Notes: a model not told the origin generated them from the letters alone. Counted from the first letter of the stretch, positions 32,770 to 45,612 are shown. The stretch is 62,755 bases of DNA from Hydnum rufescens UP504 (GCA_014904985.1 MU129180.1:6633-69387), one strand, 5' to 3'. Numbers and translations: made by a program.

Positions 32770-33262
32770 GATTAAGCAGTAGCTGCGAGTACGAACAGCA
32801 ACTGTAATAAATTGTGAGGGAGCTTAAAAGCCTGAATCACAGCTACGCAAAGATATTGTGACTCGGGGGAGAAGTCCTACAGGCTAAATACAAGTATGCA
32901 AGGTAGATGTACAGTCGCCAGTCGAACAAAAGCTGCCAGTTATGGAGACGAGAGAGCGAGATGAGAGAGCGGGAGACAAGAGAATGGCGAGACGAGAGAA
33001 CGAGACAAGAGAATGAGACGATAATCACTTTACTGGGCCCACAAATACGCACAGTAACGGATCAAGCACGTAGCCTAAAAAGCACTCCAATGCAAGGCTG
33101 AGTACTTCTTCAACTATGCGGGTGGTGTAAGTGTTCAACGACTTGACACTGGCAGATGCCAAATAGCATTGCAACTGTATAGGAATAAACTTTACACCGT
33201 ATATGGTATTAACTTTACTTTATTATGAATACAAAGGAAAAGAACATGGAGAAGGATGAAAA
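32770..33262. repeat. Intergenic with GAGACGAGAGA-type purine repeat
   Basis: Between genes A and B. At 32945-33022 an imperfect repeat of GAGACGAGAGA / GAGAACGAGACAA occurs. No gene is visible. Confidence 0.5.
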
Positions 33263-36200
33263 TTACGAGGCCGAGGACTCAGCGGGTTTGGAGTATTTGG
33301 GGTGCTCGAGGTTCAAATCCAATTTGATACACCAAACAGGAGGAGACTTTGCAAATCCAAAGGATTCATCTGGAAGTAGATTGGGTGCCCAAGTGGTGCT
33401 GCGACCCTCATTTACCAACTGACAGATCCGACGAATAATGGCATCAACAGGTCCCGAGGTAGGCCACATCATTGTCACGAACCCAACACTCATCACATGA
33501 TTGCTATGGGCACGGATCATCATCTCCATTTCGATGAAGATGAAGATCAACAGTTTGGATGGGCAATTGGGCGAGCCAGGCAACCAACCACGCAGTGTCA
33601 AATTCGACGACTTGGAGGCGACGTAAGCGCTGGTCCCTAGGTATTAATGGACCAATGATTGGCGGATACTGGTCATAGTTGAGGAAGTACTCCCCGTATC
33701 GAGACCTAGAATCTTTGTCCTTAATCAAAGGAGGTGCTATCGCCAAAAGATTGTCCAGTTCCTGCTGGCTGCGAGCATGAGCATATACCTGATCGATATA
33801 TTCTAAATCCCTCAACCCAGTGTAACGCTCAGACGGCGCATGCGAAGCATCGATCGTGACAGTCGTGACCTTGGCCGCACGAGTTGCAGCCCATCCCTCC
33901 AAAGTCACCTTCAGCTCATCGCGTGGGCGGCTCTGTTTGAACAGAAGCTGAATCGAAACCTTGCCCTTCTTGCATTCCGTGCGAGCTGCAATCACCTGTG
34001 GGTACAGAGCCAGCCATACGTCAGGTGTTTGGAAGCCTTCTGGAACAGGGCCCAGAGAGATGATGGCCCAATGGCCCACTGGGATGGGGGAGTAAAGCAT
34101 CCCCGACACCGCCGCCTGTGGCTGAGGCATCAGAACATTAGGGGCGGGTCCACTAAGTGCATTGAGCAAACGACCAATTATAACGGGGTCGTATGGTGTC
34201 GCCTGGGCTGCCACCTGTTGCTGAGGCACCAAGACATTAGCGGCGGACCCACTAACTGCACTGGCCCAAGATCCGTGACCCCGGCCAGCAGGATGCACAG
34301 GCATAGGACCACCACAACCTTGAAGACCCCGATCCCCAAAAGGACCACCTTGCCGCTGATAATTCCCCTGCCCTTGAGAACTTCCCTGCCCCTCACTATG
34401 ACGGGCAGAAAGTTCTGGCACCAATGCGCCTCTCCCTCTCTGTACAATGGGCATCGAACGCCCATAACGCCTCACGGAAGTTGAAGCCGGCTGGGGGTGT
34501 GGTGCAGGCCAATACGATGTGCTTGACGGACCCCTAGGATGTGGAAGGGATTGGGGACCCCCTGTACAGTTCCTGTACCCGTGATCGTGAGGATCACGCA
34601 TACGGGACTGAGGGGATTGAGTTCGAGTCCGATTTCAAGGGAAATGGAGACGAGACGGGGAGCGTGGGCGAGAGCGGGGATCAGAATGAGGCCGAGAGCG
34701 AGATTGAGATGAGAGCGAGAGCATTATCGTGGGGAGCGGGTGCGATATCGCGGGGAGCGGGTGCGATATCGAGGGGAGTGGGTGCGATATCGCAGGAGTG
34801 GTGTGCGATTTCGCGGGGAGCGGGTGCGATATCGCGGAGAACGGGTGCGAGGACGAGAACGGGTGCGAGGACGAGAGTGGGAGCGAGGATGAGAAGAAGG
34901 GACGAGGACGAGAATAGGGAACGAGAAGAGCGAGAAGATCGAGAGTGAGGGTGATCGTCTGACCTTAGAGTTGCCTGGAGACCCAAGCATGAATGATAAG
35001 CACTTTGTCCTGGTACCACAGAACACTCGAGACAAAAGGATAGTATCCACTATCTACCCTCTTATGAGCCCTCTGCTCCTCATCACGGTCCAGACATCGA
35101 GGGGGGGTCAGCACACGAGGACTTGGTTCGCGGTGGGGGGCATCAACTCACGAGGCAGGGGCGTCAACTCACGAGGCGGGGCGTCAACTCACGAGGCGGG
35201 GGCATCAACTCACGAGGCGGGGGAGTCAATTCGTGAGGTGGGGGAGGGGTCAACTCACGAGGGGGGGGGGGCGTCAACTCACGAGGCGGGGAGTCAATTC
35301 GCAAGGTGGGGGAGGGGTCAACTCGCGAGGGGGGGGGGGGCGTCAACTCAAGAGGGGGGGGCGTCAACTCATGAGGGGGGGGGAGTCAATTCACAAGGGG
35401 GGGGTGTCAACTCACGAGGCGGGGGAGTCAATTCGCAAGGTGGGAGGGGGGTCAACTCACAAGGGGGGGAGTCAACTCGCGAGGTGGGGAGGTCAACTCG
35501 CAAGGTGCGAGTGTTGATTTCCGAGGTGTCGGTTCCCGAGGAGGGGATGTCAGCACACGAGGGGGCATAGGCACATGGGGACGTGGTGTTGGTATGCGAG
35601 GAGGGGGTGTAGACTTGCGATGGGGTGTAGGAACGCGAGGTGGTGTCGGTGCGCGAGGTGGAGGTGGAGGTGCGCTAGGAGGGGGTATCAGGACACGAAG
35701 GGGAGATCCCGAAGGGGGATGATGGGACGAGGCAGCCTGATGAGTGCTTGGATGTGCACTCGCCAAGCCTGAGCTAGTGCTAGCTCCAAGAGTCTCGTCA
35801 ACATCCCAACCATAACGCCTTGCTCGTGCCCGAAGCTTCTTCTCCTTCCGAATCGCATTCGCTTGCGCATTGCGAGGATCCCTCCATTCTATAACGAGGC
35901 ATGCATCAAAAGGGCTGAGAGATTTTGCCTTTTTGCCCTGGGCAGCTGCCCGCCGACGCTTTATATCGAGTAGAGCCTCCTCGTCACCATTATGGGCTCG
36001 CTTCATCAACTGGCGAGCCGCCTCTTGCGTCTTATTGGCAGCCTCCTTCGCTTTCCTCTTCTTCGCAGTTGCAATGACAACCCGTTGATCGTACTCTGCG
36101 TCTGTCTCGCCTCTTATAGGCTGAACATGTACGGGCGAATCGGAACCCGAACTTTCATCCTCAGGATCCGAATCCCGTGAGCTTTCTGAGAATATCTCCG

Positions 36201-37740
36201 TCCCCGTCACAGGATGATCCCCGGAAGCACGAACCGGAGTAAAAGGACCGTAGCCGAAGGTACTCTTCAGGCGATACATCATAGATGGATTAGGAGTTAG
36301 AGAACCAGTCCCAAGAATCGGAGAATCGTTCCCGATAACGTAGCGCAGGACTATATCTTCCATGGGTTCATCAGGAAGGACTCCAGGATAACGACGAGGG
36401 GCGATGATCCAAGGATCAGGACAGTCGTGCTCCACGAGGAGCCGGACATAAACGTTGTGAGCGACCATCTTCCTTTTGGCTTCATCTGGGATGCCACCGG
36501 ACTGATTGCCATCAGGAGAATTGCGACGAAGGCCATGCATAAGCTTAACATCTATGCCACGCTGTCCGAGCCAGATACCCCACACAGGGACTCCATGATG
36601 GAGGAGGTCTTGGAGCCAAGGACCTTCCGTTGAATGGACATACACGGCACCCATTAGATCGTCGTCCACACCAAAATAAGCACGGGGGTCTGAATTTTCA
36701 GAGACCATGCGATCGATACACCAGTGCATCATCATACGTGCAAAGGCGCCGTATTCGTATGCAACCCGAATGTAATCCATAACGAGCCCACGCAACGCGT
36801 CGAAATCCTTGTAAGTGTATGATAGCAAATCAACGTCGAAAAAAGAGGCATTGCGGATGATTTCCGGTCGAATGGGAAGGATCACATTACTCAGAGCGCC
36901 CTGGAGTCCTACAGCTTGACCAGCCGAACACCACTTTCTAAAGCGATCATATCGAGCGGAGACAAAGATCTCTAAGTGTCGCCGATACTGGTTAACTAGC
37001 TTGACACCGACATTGGGAACCCGTACAATATCTGCTTCAGCTGGGGGGGAGGGGTCGGAAGGTTGACGTGAGATGTAAGCGAGATACGGCATCTGGGTTG
37101 AATACAACATCGGCGACCGCGTAAAATCGAAGATGGGGGCCATACACGCGTCCTTGTGGGTAGATATGTAATGGCGAGAATAAAAAGCCTGTTCCCTGCC
37201 GTAAAGTTCAGGGGTGAAGTCGAGTGGGCACTGTAACGAGAGCTGGAAGGGTCGGCGGCTATTTGTGAACATGACCGCCCACTCCACCTGTGTGATGGCG
37301 GAATGTAAAGAATCATGATCGTGCCCATCGTCATGTGGAACGCCCTGCACAGAGCCAAAATCTGTTTGTAAGTCAGAAAATTTCGTCGTCGAGCATAACA
37401 TGTTCTACCCAAACTCACTGTTCTTTGAACGGTCGGACCATGCCATATAATCCGGAGTATCCATGTGCGCATTAGAGAACTCCGGCGCATCTCCCAAATT
37501 CCCTAGGGAGTCGATCCATGTTATGGGCTTGAGCTTGGCGGGGCCCTCACCTGCCACTGCACCAGAGGTGGCAGCAAGTGAGGACGCACTGGCCAGAAAC
37601 ATCGGATCACCAGCAAAAACACCCCTTGCCGTGCGACCAACGGAAACAGGTGCGCTGTGGGATGAAGAGGCAGCCACAAGGGACATGACATACGACTTGA
37701 GATATTTGGATCCGCGGAATCTCCCACCCTCTCTCGTCAA
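33263..37740 (-). CDS. Gene B: large hypothetical protein with RS-like and Pro-rich repeats
   Basis: A likely start is ATG at 37740 (MTREGGRFRGSKYLKSYVMS). Exon 1 ends near 37418 at CAGTGAGT, and an intron of about 70 bp ends TGTGCAG near 37349. The following 600-residue part has a folded-looking N-terminal region (AYISRQPSDPSPPAEADIV, WCSAGQAVGLQGALSNVIL, YTYKDFDALRGLVMDYIRVA) and a Lys/Arg-rich helix (KKRKAKEAANKTQEAARQ). It passes into proline repeats (PPRELTPP) and then an RS-like heptapeptide repeat. A 365-residue part (34601-33504) and a 3' piece to 33263 (VWCIKLDLNLEHPKYS) may be later exons or a separate gene. No family is recognised. Poly-G length changes break the repeat region, so it may be non-functional. 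Confidence 0.45.
34731..34905 (-). repeat. 21-bp coding repeat (RS-like heptapeptide)
   Basis: On the plus strand the unit is GGGGAGCGGGTGCGATATCG plus one base, about six times, then 18-bp variants. On the minus strand it encodes RYRTRSP-like heptapeptides. The period keeps frame. Confidence 0.85.
35126..35505 (-). repeat. GTCAACTCACGAGGCGGGG-type repeat with poly-G runs
   Basis: About fourteen units of 21-33 bp. On the minus strand most encode RELTPPP. Poly-G runs reach 11 bases; their varying length shifts the frame between units, which suggests replication slippage or sequencing error. Confidence 0.85.
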
Positions 37741-38122
37741 AGTATGTACATCTCACATGGATCTCCTGCTCTCACTTCACATTCGACTCACTTTATCTTT
37801 GCGCTTTGGCTGTTTCTCCCCATTGATGAAGGAGGTTTAGGGCTCCTGGTACGTCCTTGCATGCTTATTACTGAGATTAAAAATGCCACTGACATGGATA
37901 ACAGCTATCCCAAATAGCAGCTATCATCAGCCATTGGGTTTTTGACCTCAACCCCCAGTCATTCAATGGTCCCAGTCAGTTAATGTTCGATCCTTCAAGT
38001 CAGTCTTTTGGCTCTGGTGGAACTGTGACTTTCGACTCTCATCCTCCCCTCGACAATCGTCATGCGGACGAGAGGCCCTGCAATAATTTCCACCCGCAAC
38101 AGCACCTCCATTACCCATCTCC
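37741..38122. other. Intergenic between divergent genes
   Basis: It lies between gene B (minus) and the zinc-cluster gene (plus) and so may hold both promoters. No clear TATA or other motif stands out. Confidence 0.4.
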
Positions 38123-39163
38123 ATGCTGCCTGCGTCTCGTGTTTTTTCACCCTTCACAACGCCCACTCACGCACACGATCCCCTCAGTGCTGCAGCAGCC
38201 TTTCACGCAACAGCAGTGGCCACAATCTTGCCATCAACCACTACCACCAATGATCACCCATCTCCCTGTCAAATCCCTGCGTCCCGACATTGTTCATATG
38301 ATCAAATGATTGACCCGTCCCATATCTATGCTCACTGCCCTACCCCAGCTCTCAGCAGCAGTTCCACCACATCCGATTCTTCCGCTTCTCCCTCGCCCAC
38401 AAGATCGTCTTTTTCTCCCAATGTTCCCTTTGCCTACTCCCAGCCATCTCCAGAAAGCACTGACAAGCCTACCATGTCCTCTGTCGATATTTCGGGCCAG
38501 TCTTCTCTCGCCAGCACACCCCTCCCAACACCTCCTCCAACAGCGCAACAGATCACGATGTCCTCCGAACCTGACAGTGGCCTCGCCCGTTCTACCCGAC
38601 CGCGTCCCTCTACGAACCCTGGGACCCGAAAACTACCCCGCTCAACCAAGTTGTGCCCATCAAGTTCTTCCTCTGAAGCTAGGTCGACCCCAGCATCGAA
38701 AACAAGGCATGTAATGCCTTCGATAAATCACACTGGTCGACCAACTCTAGCCTGCTTTTTCTGTCGACAACGCAAGATTGCCTGTCCTCTGCCCCTGACA
38801 CAGAAGACCTTTCTTGTGAGTAAGTACTCTTCCTCTACTGGCCACTAGTATCAATCCATTAATTTTGCAACTCTTTGTAGACAATGCGTGAGTCGCAATC
38901 AATCGCGCGTGTATCTTACGCACACTCGTCGTGATCTTCCAAAAGACAAACCTGTGAAGAAATTTACGGACGAGGACATCCGTAACATGGGCCAAGGACC
39001 CTCCCCACCGCCTTTTATAAGTTTTCGCGACGCGTGCCCAGTTCGCAGTACGACGGTTTCACAAGCTGCTCTAGAGAAACTGACTACTGGGCTCATTGTT
39101 ATACATGTCATAATTGTACACAATTTCAGGAAATACATACACCATTCATCATTTACGCCTTGA
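38123..39163 (+). pseudogene. Zn(II)2Cys6-type regulator, degenerate
   Basis: A 240-residue Ser/Pro/Thr-rich N-terminal region ends in LACFFCRQRKIACPLP, the first half of a fungal binuclear zinc cluster (C-x2-C-x6-C). An intron at 38816-38880 (GTGAGTAAG to CTTTGTAG, 65 bp) splits the cluster. The next exon gives CVSRNQSRVYLTHTRRD, where the family usually has C-x2-C, then S-C-V-Y. The sixth cysteine is replaced by Arg, and one extra base at the exon join puts the C-x2-C half out of frame. It would be a DNA-binding nuclear protein if intact. Alternative 5' starts are possible. Confidence 0.5.
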
Positions 39164-39549
39164 CTTCTATCCTCTTTAAATGTATGAAAAACAGAAAAAT
39201 GGCCAAACTGGGGGCAATGCTTCAAATAATTTAGACAATCCCCATATATCACCCCACCGTCCCAACTGCATGAGTCGGGGATTGGTGCTTGTCGCCGCTA
39301 CCGATTACATAATCAAGACCTGTGATGATGAAAAGAATGATGAAACAATACTGGAGGTGCGTCCTTGTACCACGTCTTCGGCACTTCGACAAGTTCTTTT
39401 AGTTTATCAGACATGGGAGTTCCTTATCAATTTTACAAAGTGACGTGGATCAGTGGCAATGGTCAAAGTCATTCTTGTAAGGTCTCATGCGGCAAGTCTG
39501 GTGATCACCGAATTAAAGTACCATGGCAGCATTTTTGGCGACAAACTAT
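39164..39549. other. Gene-free stretch
   Basis: Short frames only; no recognised structure. Confidence 0.35.
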
Positions 39550-40046
39550 ATGAGCTCTGACCCCACGTCAACTAAACGTGGGCATGGTCGGCCCCGTAAA
39601 TATGACTCCCCGGATCTCAAAAGAGAGGCCAAGAATGCCCAAAGAAGAGCACGATATGCACTATCACGAAAGGTCTTTACTCAAATTATTATACTATTTA
39701 ACTACATGGGTTAATTAAAGTACTACCAGAGGAAAGCTAAAAGGGATTCCCCAAGCACGCACTGCTTTACGTATTGGATACAATGATCCGAACAGCGACA
39801 TGAACAATCACGAAATGAGCGATTCCAAAAAGATCGCTAATAGTGGAAAGGAAGATGGGGGTGGGGAGGATGGTGATGAGGACGACATGCGACGAGGATA
39901 ACGGTGATGAGGACAGGGGCGAGGAAGATGAAGGCAAGGAAGTAGGTGTGGGGGACGACGACATGGAGGAGGAGGGAAGTGCGGAGGGTCCCATATTGCA
40001 TGATCGACATAGGGGTCAGTCATCCGGTACGATGGCAACTTCCTGA
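39550..40046 (+). CDS. Small AT-hook and basic-region protein, fragment
   Basis: It starts MSSDPTSTKRGHGRPRKYDS: GRPRK is an AT-hook core that binds the minor groove of AT-rich DNA. A basic helix follows, KREAKNAQRRARYALSRK. An intron of about 48 bp (GTCTTTACTC to GTTAATTAAAG) seems to lead to YYQRKAKRDS. An acidic stretch (DEDNGDEDRGEEDEGKE) is present in the next open frame. Similar AT-hook plus basic-helix N-termini occur in transposon-associated fungal genes; that link is inference. Confidence 0.35.
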
Positions 40047-40484
40047 GGTGGAGGGCTGACGGGAACTGGCAATACTCGAGGAAAAGTGGGCATCTGCAAT
40101 GGGACTAGTCGACGTGTTGGAAAGGCAGAACAAGGACTTCAAGAGGAGGTAGCAGAGTTGAAGCGAGATTGAGGATGTATTCATAGACTACATCATTCCG
40201 CTCTTATGGACGAGCAGACGATTACTCGCACATTGCAGGATGATTCAGACTCACATCCAATGATCTGCTCTGCAGTATGGCACGAGAGACCGATTACTCA
40301 CGCATAACAATGAATCCTGCAAGCACAGTGGCCTAGGACCTCACTGAGTCATAGCATCAGGCAGTTGACCTGGCTCGATGAAATCCAACGATGGAGATCC
40401 TTCGTAGACTTTCGACGTCAGCACTGGGCAAGCCAGCACTACCACTGGAGTTGCCTAGCCCCATAGTCGTGTCACCATCTGCAT
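40047..40484. other. Gene remnant, unassigned
   Basis: A short coiled-coil-like LQEEVAELKRD stretch at about 40138-40170 on the plus strand may belong to the preceding gene. Nothing else is recognised. Confidence 0.3.
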
Positions 40485-41310
40485 CTACCTGAGGCGGATT
40501 TGGCTTCCACTTTTTGAATGATGGCGTACCACCGCTGGTGTCAGTGGACTTTCGCTTGGCCCAGCAAGGGAGGCCCAGAACGGATTGGGCCTTTGAACGT
40601 CACGAACACGGTACCACGAGGAGGGCACACCCTTCACAAACTCGTTCTGATTCATGAAATCGAGGGGTAGGCCGACCTGCAGTTTTATTCTTGCGAGGGC
40701 TTCCGCAAATAAGGGATGATCCTTATCGGTCGCGGAATTCGTGCTGTCGGAAGGTTCGCACCATATCATAGGGCATTTGACGAGACCTACGGTTGCGGCA
40801 GGAGTGAGCAACTTTTCCAAAACGAGAGAGGCTTATCTCATACCATTTCTTTGGAGGTCAGCATCACATGAAAGGGAGCAGTGAAATATACGCGTGAAGG
40901 ACGGCCGCGAACCACCCAAATCTTCGGCAACGATGTCGGAAAGCCGGTATCGCCCAGTCTTTGAGTTTTTCTCTGCCAACTCCACTACATAGATAGAAGA
41001 CTTAATGAATGTCACTGAATGAGCTGGAACGAGCAAAGCCAGACATAGAACTAACTGTTCAGTGCCACCAAACTGCCCTAACGGGCATCTTAATGACGCG
41101 ACAAAATGCTATCAAATGCCGGACACAGTGGCGCCATAAGGCATCGTAGGTTCCACAAGAGACAGCGCGGAGACTAATGCCAGGAATTGAGTCAATGAGG
41201 GCATACTGCCTTTTCAGTTCCATGTCGGCATCCATCATCGCCAAAGTGTCGGAAGACGCGATTGTCAAAGGTAAACTAAGACACCACGAATTCGCGCAAG
41301 AAGTTGGCAA
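40485..41310 (-). CDS. Hypothetical gene E, several short exons
   Basis: Three minus-strand stretches (41310-41059, 41036-40833, 40820-40485) seem to be exons of one gene. They hold YALIDSIPGISLRAVSCGTY, IYVVELAEKNSKTGRYRLSD and GLPLDFMNQNEFVKGVPSSW. A diverged, broken copy of 40680-41020 lies at 43431-43830. No domain is recognised. Confidence 0.4.
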
Positions 41311-41639
41311 ATATAAATGATCTAAATGGGCAAATATTAGTAGAAGTCATATTTTGAAGGGCATAAATCATCCAGGTGTCGTGCCCTACTCTACGCTGCA
41401 CGTACCGTCTAGGTATGGAAGGGGAAAGCGGAAGCAAATGTCGGAAGCCGGCTCGAACCGACTTCGAGGACGAACAACTTGCGACTGCGCTGTCTCCCGA
41501 TCCACTGTGCCGTTCCACGTCCCTTTTTTTGAACTGTGAAGGCGTGCATTCAGCCTGCCTGTGCTGCGCGTGTTCTCGACGTTCCCGCCGCATCCTGGAC
41601 TGTATCCCTCTGTGGGTTCATTTAGTATTTTTTCCCTGT

Positions 41640-42369
41640 ATCGATTGATTTATTTTCTCTTCTGAATTTAGCCTCCATTTTGTGCAAATTGCCGCACCCT
41701 TGCCAGTTTTGGACGAAGTGCGCATCACAAGCTTGCCTTTGATTGTGTGCTGTTGTCCTATTTGCTGCATACTGTTGAACCGTGAAGGCGTACATCCAGC
41801 CTGCCTGTGTTGTGCGTGTTCTCGACGTTCAGCTGCATCCTGAGTTTGTCCTTGGTGAGTATATTTAGTATATTTGTTGTTTCTTGCGATTAATTGTCTT
41901 GTCTCTTATGCCCGACGCGTACAGATTACGACGAAGCGTTTGTGAGGTCGTGCAGCGTGACCTCCGCCATATACCCACTGGTTCGATTAGAATATTCGTC
42001 ATAAACTACACGTACCTCCGCGAACACTCGATCTTCTCGCACTTGGGCTACGGAATGAACAACACGATGAAACGTTTACTTCGCCAGGGGCGGCTCGGTT
42101 CCCACTCCTCCTCTCACCACTTCCTCAGCACCTTCCTCATCATCCCCAAGCAGTTCTTGTCTTAACCCCTCAATTCGAACAAAAAGACGCATTGCTCAAA
42201 TTCCCAACTGCCGAAGTGTGGTGCGGTCCGAGTGGCGTGATAATGACTGAGTCAAGCCAATTGGAGGATATCCTTCTGGTCCCGTCGTTTCGGCGACTTT
42301 GTTGAATCACGCCCATTGGATATCGACTTCGAGCCCGAGCTTGCGCCTGAGTTCATACCAATCTCCAAG
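41640..42369 (+). repeat. Duplicated 5' region of the KDZ element, copy before the gap
   Basis: It matches 44910-45612 in the same orientation, including the KDZ gene start region (GATATCGACTTCGAGCCCGA) right up to the first N. It differs by many single-base indels and by a local 235-bp repeat (41537-41640 and 41773-41880). Confidence 0.85.
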
Positions 42370-43096
42370 NNNNNNNNNNNNNNNNNNNNNNNNNNNNNNN
42401 NNNNNNNNNNNNNNNNNNNNNNNNNNNNNNNNNNNNNNNNNNNNNNNNNNNNNNNNNNNNNNNNNNNNNNNNNNNNNNNNNNNNNNNNNNNNNNNNNNNN
42501 NNNNNNNNNNNNNNNNNNNNNNNNNNNNNNNNNNNNNNNNNNNNNNNNNNNNNNNNNNNNNNNNNNNNNNNNNNNNNNNNNNNNNNNNNNNNNNNNNNNN
42601 NNNNNNNNNNNNNNNNNNNNNNNNNNNNNNNNNNNNNNNNNNNNNNNNNNNNNNNNNNNNNNNNNNNNNNNNNNNNNNNNNNNNNNNNNNNNNNNNNNNN
42701 NNNNNNNNNNNNNNNNNNNNNNNNNNNNNNNNNNNNNNNNNNNNNNNNNNNNNNNNNNNNNNNNNNNNNNNNNNNNNNNNNNNNNNNNNNNNNNNNNNNN
42801 NNNNNNNNNNNNNNNNNNNNNNNNNNNNNNNNNNNNNNNNNNNNNNNNNNNNNNNNNNNNNNNNNNNNNNNNNNNNNNNNNNNNNNNNNNNNNNNNNNNN
42901 NNNNNNNNNNNNNNNNNNNNNNNNNNNNNNNNNNNNNNNNNNNNNNNNNNNNNNNNNNNNNNNNNNNNNNNNNNNNNNNNNNNNNNNNNNNNNNNNNNNN
43001 NNNNNNNNNNNNNNNNNNNNNNNNNNNNNNNNNNNNNNNNNNNNNNNNNNNNNNNNNNNNNNNNNNNNNNNNNNNNNNNNNNNNNNNNNNNNNNNN
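42370..43096. other. Assembly gap (727 N)
   Basis: Undetermined bases. The gap lies between two near-copies of the same sequence, so its true size and even the existence of both copies are uncertain. Confidence 1.
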
Positions 43097-44894
43097 TGCT
43101 ACATATGCCTCCACAGGGTCGAGCTCCTGTTTGTTTTACTTGACTTGTTTATTTATCTATTTATTAAAAATTCATAAAAAACATACCACACACCCGCCCT
43201 TGGCCACGCATCTCGTACTGTCTATAAAAATTAAACACTATCTAACACCGCTTGGCGGTGTTTGGGTTGACCTACGTAGTTACTTTCATGCCGACTCACC
43301 ATACTGCAGCCTTTTCCCTTCAAGCTCCCCCATAACACGTACCACTTAACGGCACCCCCCTTCTATAAGATCTTCCTCGTGTTTATTTCTACAAATCTTC
43401 TGCGTCGAGTTCAGCTTGGGGATGTGGAGGTAGCCACCTGCCATTTTATTCTGCGAGCTCCCAAATTAAGGATCATCCTGACATCTCGAATCGGCTTTTT
43501 CGGAAGTTTCGCACCATATTCGATAGGCACTTTATAGACCTACTGTGCAGAGAGCAACTTTTTCCAAAAGAGAAGGCGTCAGAAGAAATATCCCTACGAT
43601 ACGAAATTGCTACCTTGAGCACATTCACATATGAAAAGAGAGCGACTTAAAAAAAGAAAAACCAGAGCCAAAAGACGGCCCCCTGATTCACGCCCTCCGA
43701 CAAGCATATCCAACGAATACCCACGCCACAACTTCCAACAGATTCTAAAGCCTTATCGGCCCAGCTTCTTGGACTTTCTCTCCCCAACCATAACTACAAA
43801 TAAAGCTTACATAGAACTAACACTTAACAAGCTGAATTGCGGAGCTGATTACCGCAGCCCGCCGAAGCGGGTGTCCGGTTCGTCCTGGCTGTTCGTGGTT
43901 TCGACTTGTTCCGTCGCCCCCCCCCCACCCCCCCCAACCACCTCGTGGAGCTTCCACAATAGCTCTGGTGAGTGTGTCGTTCCGCGTATACCGTCGGTGC
44001 ATCGTCACAGTGCGATTCAGAAAAACTTAAGCCAACTAAATCAAATTGCTCTAGAACATGAATAGCGTATAGCCATAGAAACCAAAAAAGAGAAAATCCA
44101 CGTCAAAGAGCATGCACGCACGCGCGTCCTCCATCAGACGGGACACCATCTAGACAAATGCCACGACAATATCACCGCGCAAAACGCAATTATGGCTGCA
44201 ACGTCCTGGTGCTCTCTCTACTGGGCCAGCGGTCGGTGTGCATCCATTCATCACCAAGTTCTCGGTAAGATCGATCAAAGGTAACTAACGTAGCCACTCT
44301 CTTAGACAAGTGCTCCCAAGAGCTGAGTTCTCTCTACATACCTATAATACAATCTAGGGCGTAACATCCGGTGGGTGGTCATATATTGACGTCATATGAT
44401 TAGAATCATTAGAATCATATTATTAGATAATGTACGTAAAAGAAAAAAAATAACAATAGATCCCAACCACGCAGAAAGATCTCATCGTCACGTTCTGACC
44501 TCTATTCGGCGCGCAGTTGTCGCACATCCTTACCTATTACAACATGCTGTATGCGTGGTAACATGTATACATAGCTACAACATCAGTAGCTGGGTTCGTA
44601 GCCGCGTACGTCTAACCTATTGCGGTCTCATCTTTGCTGGACACCCCTAGAATAGAACAACAACTTCCTAGATCAGTTCATAAAATAGCTACAAACAAGA
44701 GAATCACACCCATTCAGCCACAAAGCGCGCCCACTATCTCTTCTCCTTTTAACCGCTAAACTATTGCATTATCATCACTCTGTAAAACTTGCTACATACA
44801 CCCGCGCACAACTCTCTCCTCCATCATCTCTAGCCTGTGCTTGTCACGCCCTGGCCTCGTCTGGCACACGGATTCGCATTTTTAGTATGTTCCC
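43097..44894. other. Non-coding, with a broken copy of gene E
   Basis: 43431-43830 is a diverged copy of 40680-41020 (shared CGGAAG-TTTCGCACCATAT and GAGCAACTTTTTCCAAAA blocks). The rest, including a poly-C stretch at about 43917-43935, shows nothing recognisable. Confidence 0.5.
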
Positions 44895-44909
44895 CTGAGT
44901 CGAATTATT

Positions 44910-45612
44910 TTCTCCAATTAGCCTCCATTTTGTGCAAATTTGCCGCCACCCTTGCCAGTTTGGCACGAAGTCCCATCACAAGCCGCCTTTGATTGTGTGC
45001 TTTGTCCAATTTGGCTGCCATACGTGAACCGTGAAACGCGACATCCAGGCCTGGCCTGTTTGCGTGCTTCTTCGACATCCAGCGCATCCTGGGAGTTGTC
45101 CTGGGTGATTATATATATATTTGTCTTGCAATTAAGCTTTTTCTTATGCCCGACACTAAGATATGACAAGCTTGGGATATGCACGTGACCCCTGCCATAA
45201 CTATACCCACTGGTTCGATTAGAATATTCGTCATAAACTACATGTACCTCTGCGAACACTCGATCTTCTCGCACTTGGGGCCTACGGAATGAACAACACG
45301 ACGAAATGTTTACTTCGCCAGGGGGCGGCTCGTGTTCCCACTCCTCCTCTCACCACTTCCTCAGCACCTTCCTCATCGTCCCCCAAGCAGTTCTTGTCTT
45401 AACCCCTCAATTCGAACAAAAAGACGCAATTGCTCCAAATTCCCAACTGCCGAAGTTGTCGGTGCGGGTCCGAGTGGCGTGATAATGACTGAGTCAGCCA
45501 GATTGGAGGATATCCTTCTGGTCCCGTCGTTCGGTCGACCTTTGTTGAATCACGCCCATTGGATATCGACTTCGAGCCCGAGCTTGCGCCTGAGGTTCAT
45601 AACCATCTCAAC
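44910..45612 (+). repeat. Duplicated 5' region of the KDZ element, copy after the gap
   Basis: This copy runs directly into the long KDZ transposase frame. It is the fuller copy: TCGTCCCCCAAGCAG here is TCATCCCCAAGCAG before the gap. Confidence 0.85.

Noticed and set aside
42299..43177. Open frames of about 250-290 residues over the gap
   Set aside because: They consist almost entirely of undetermined bases.
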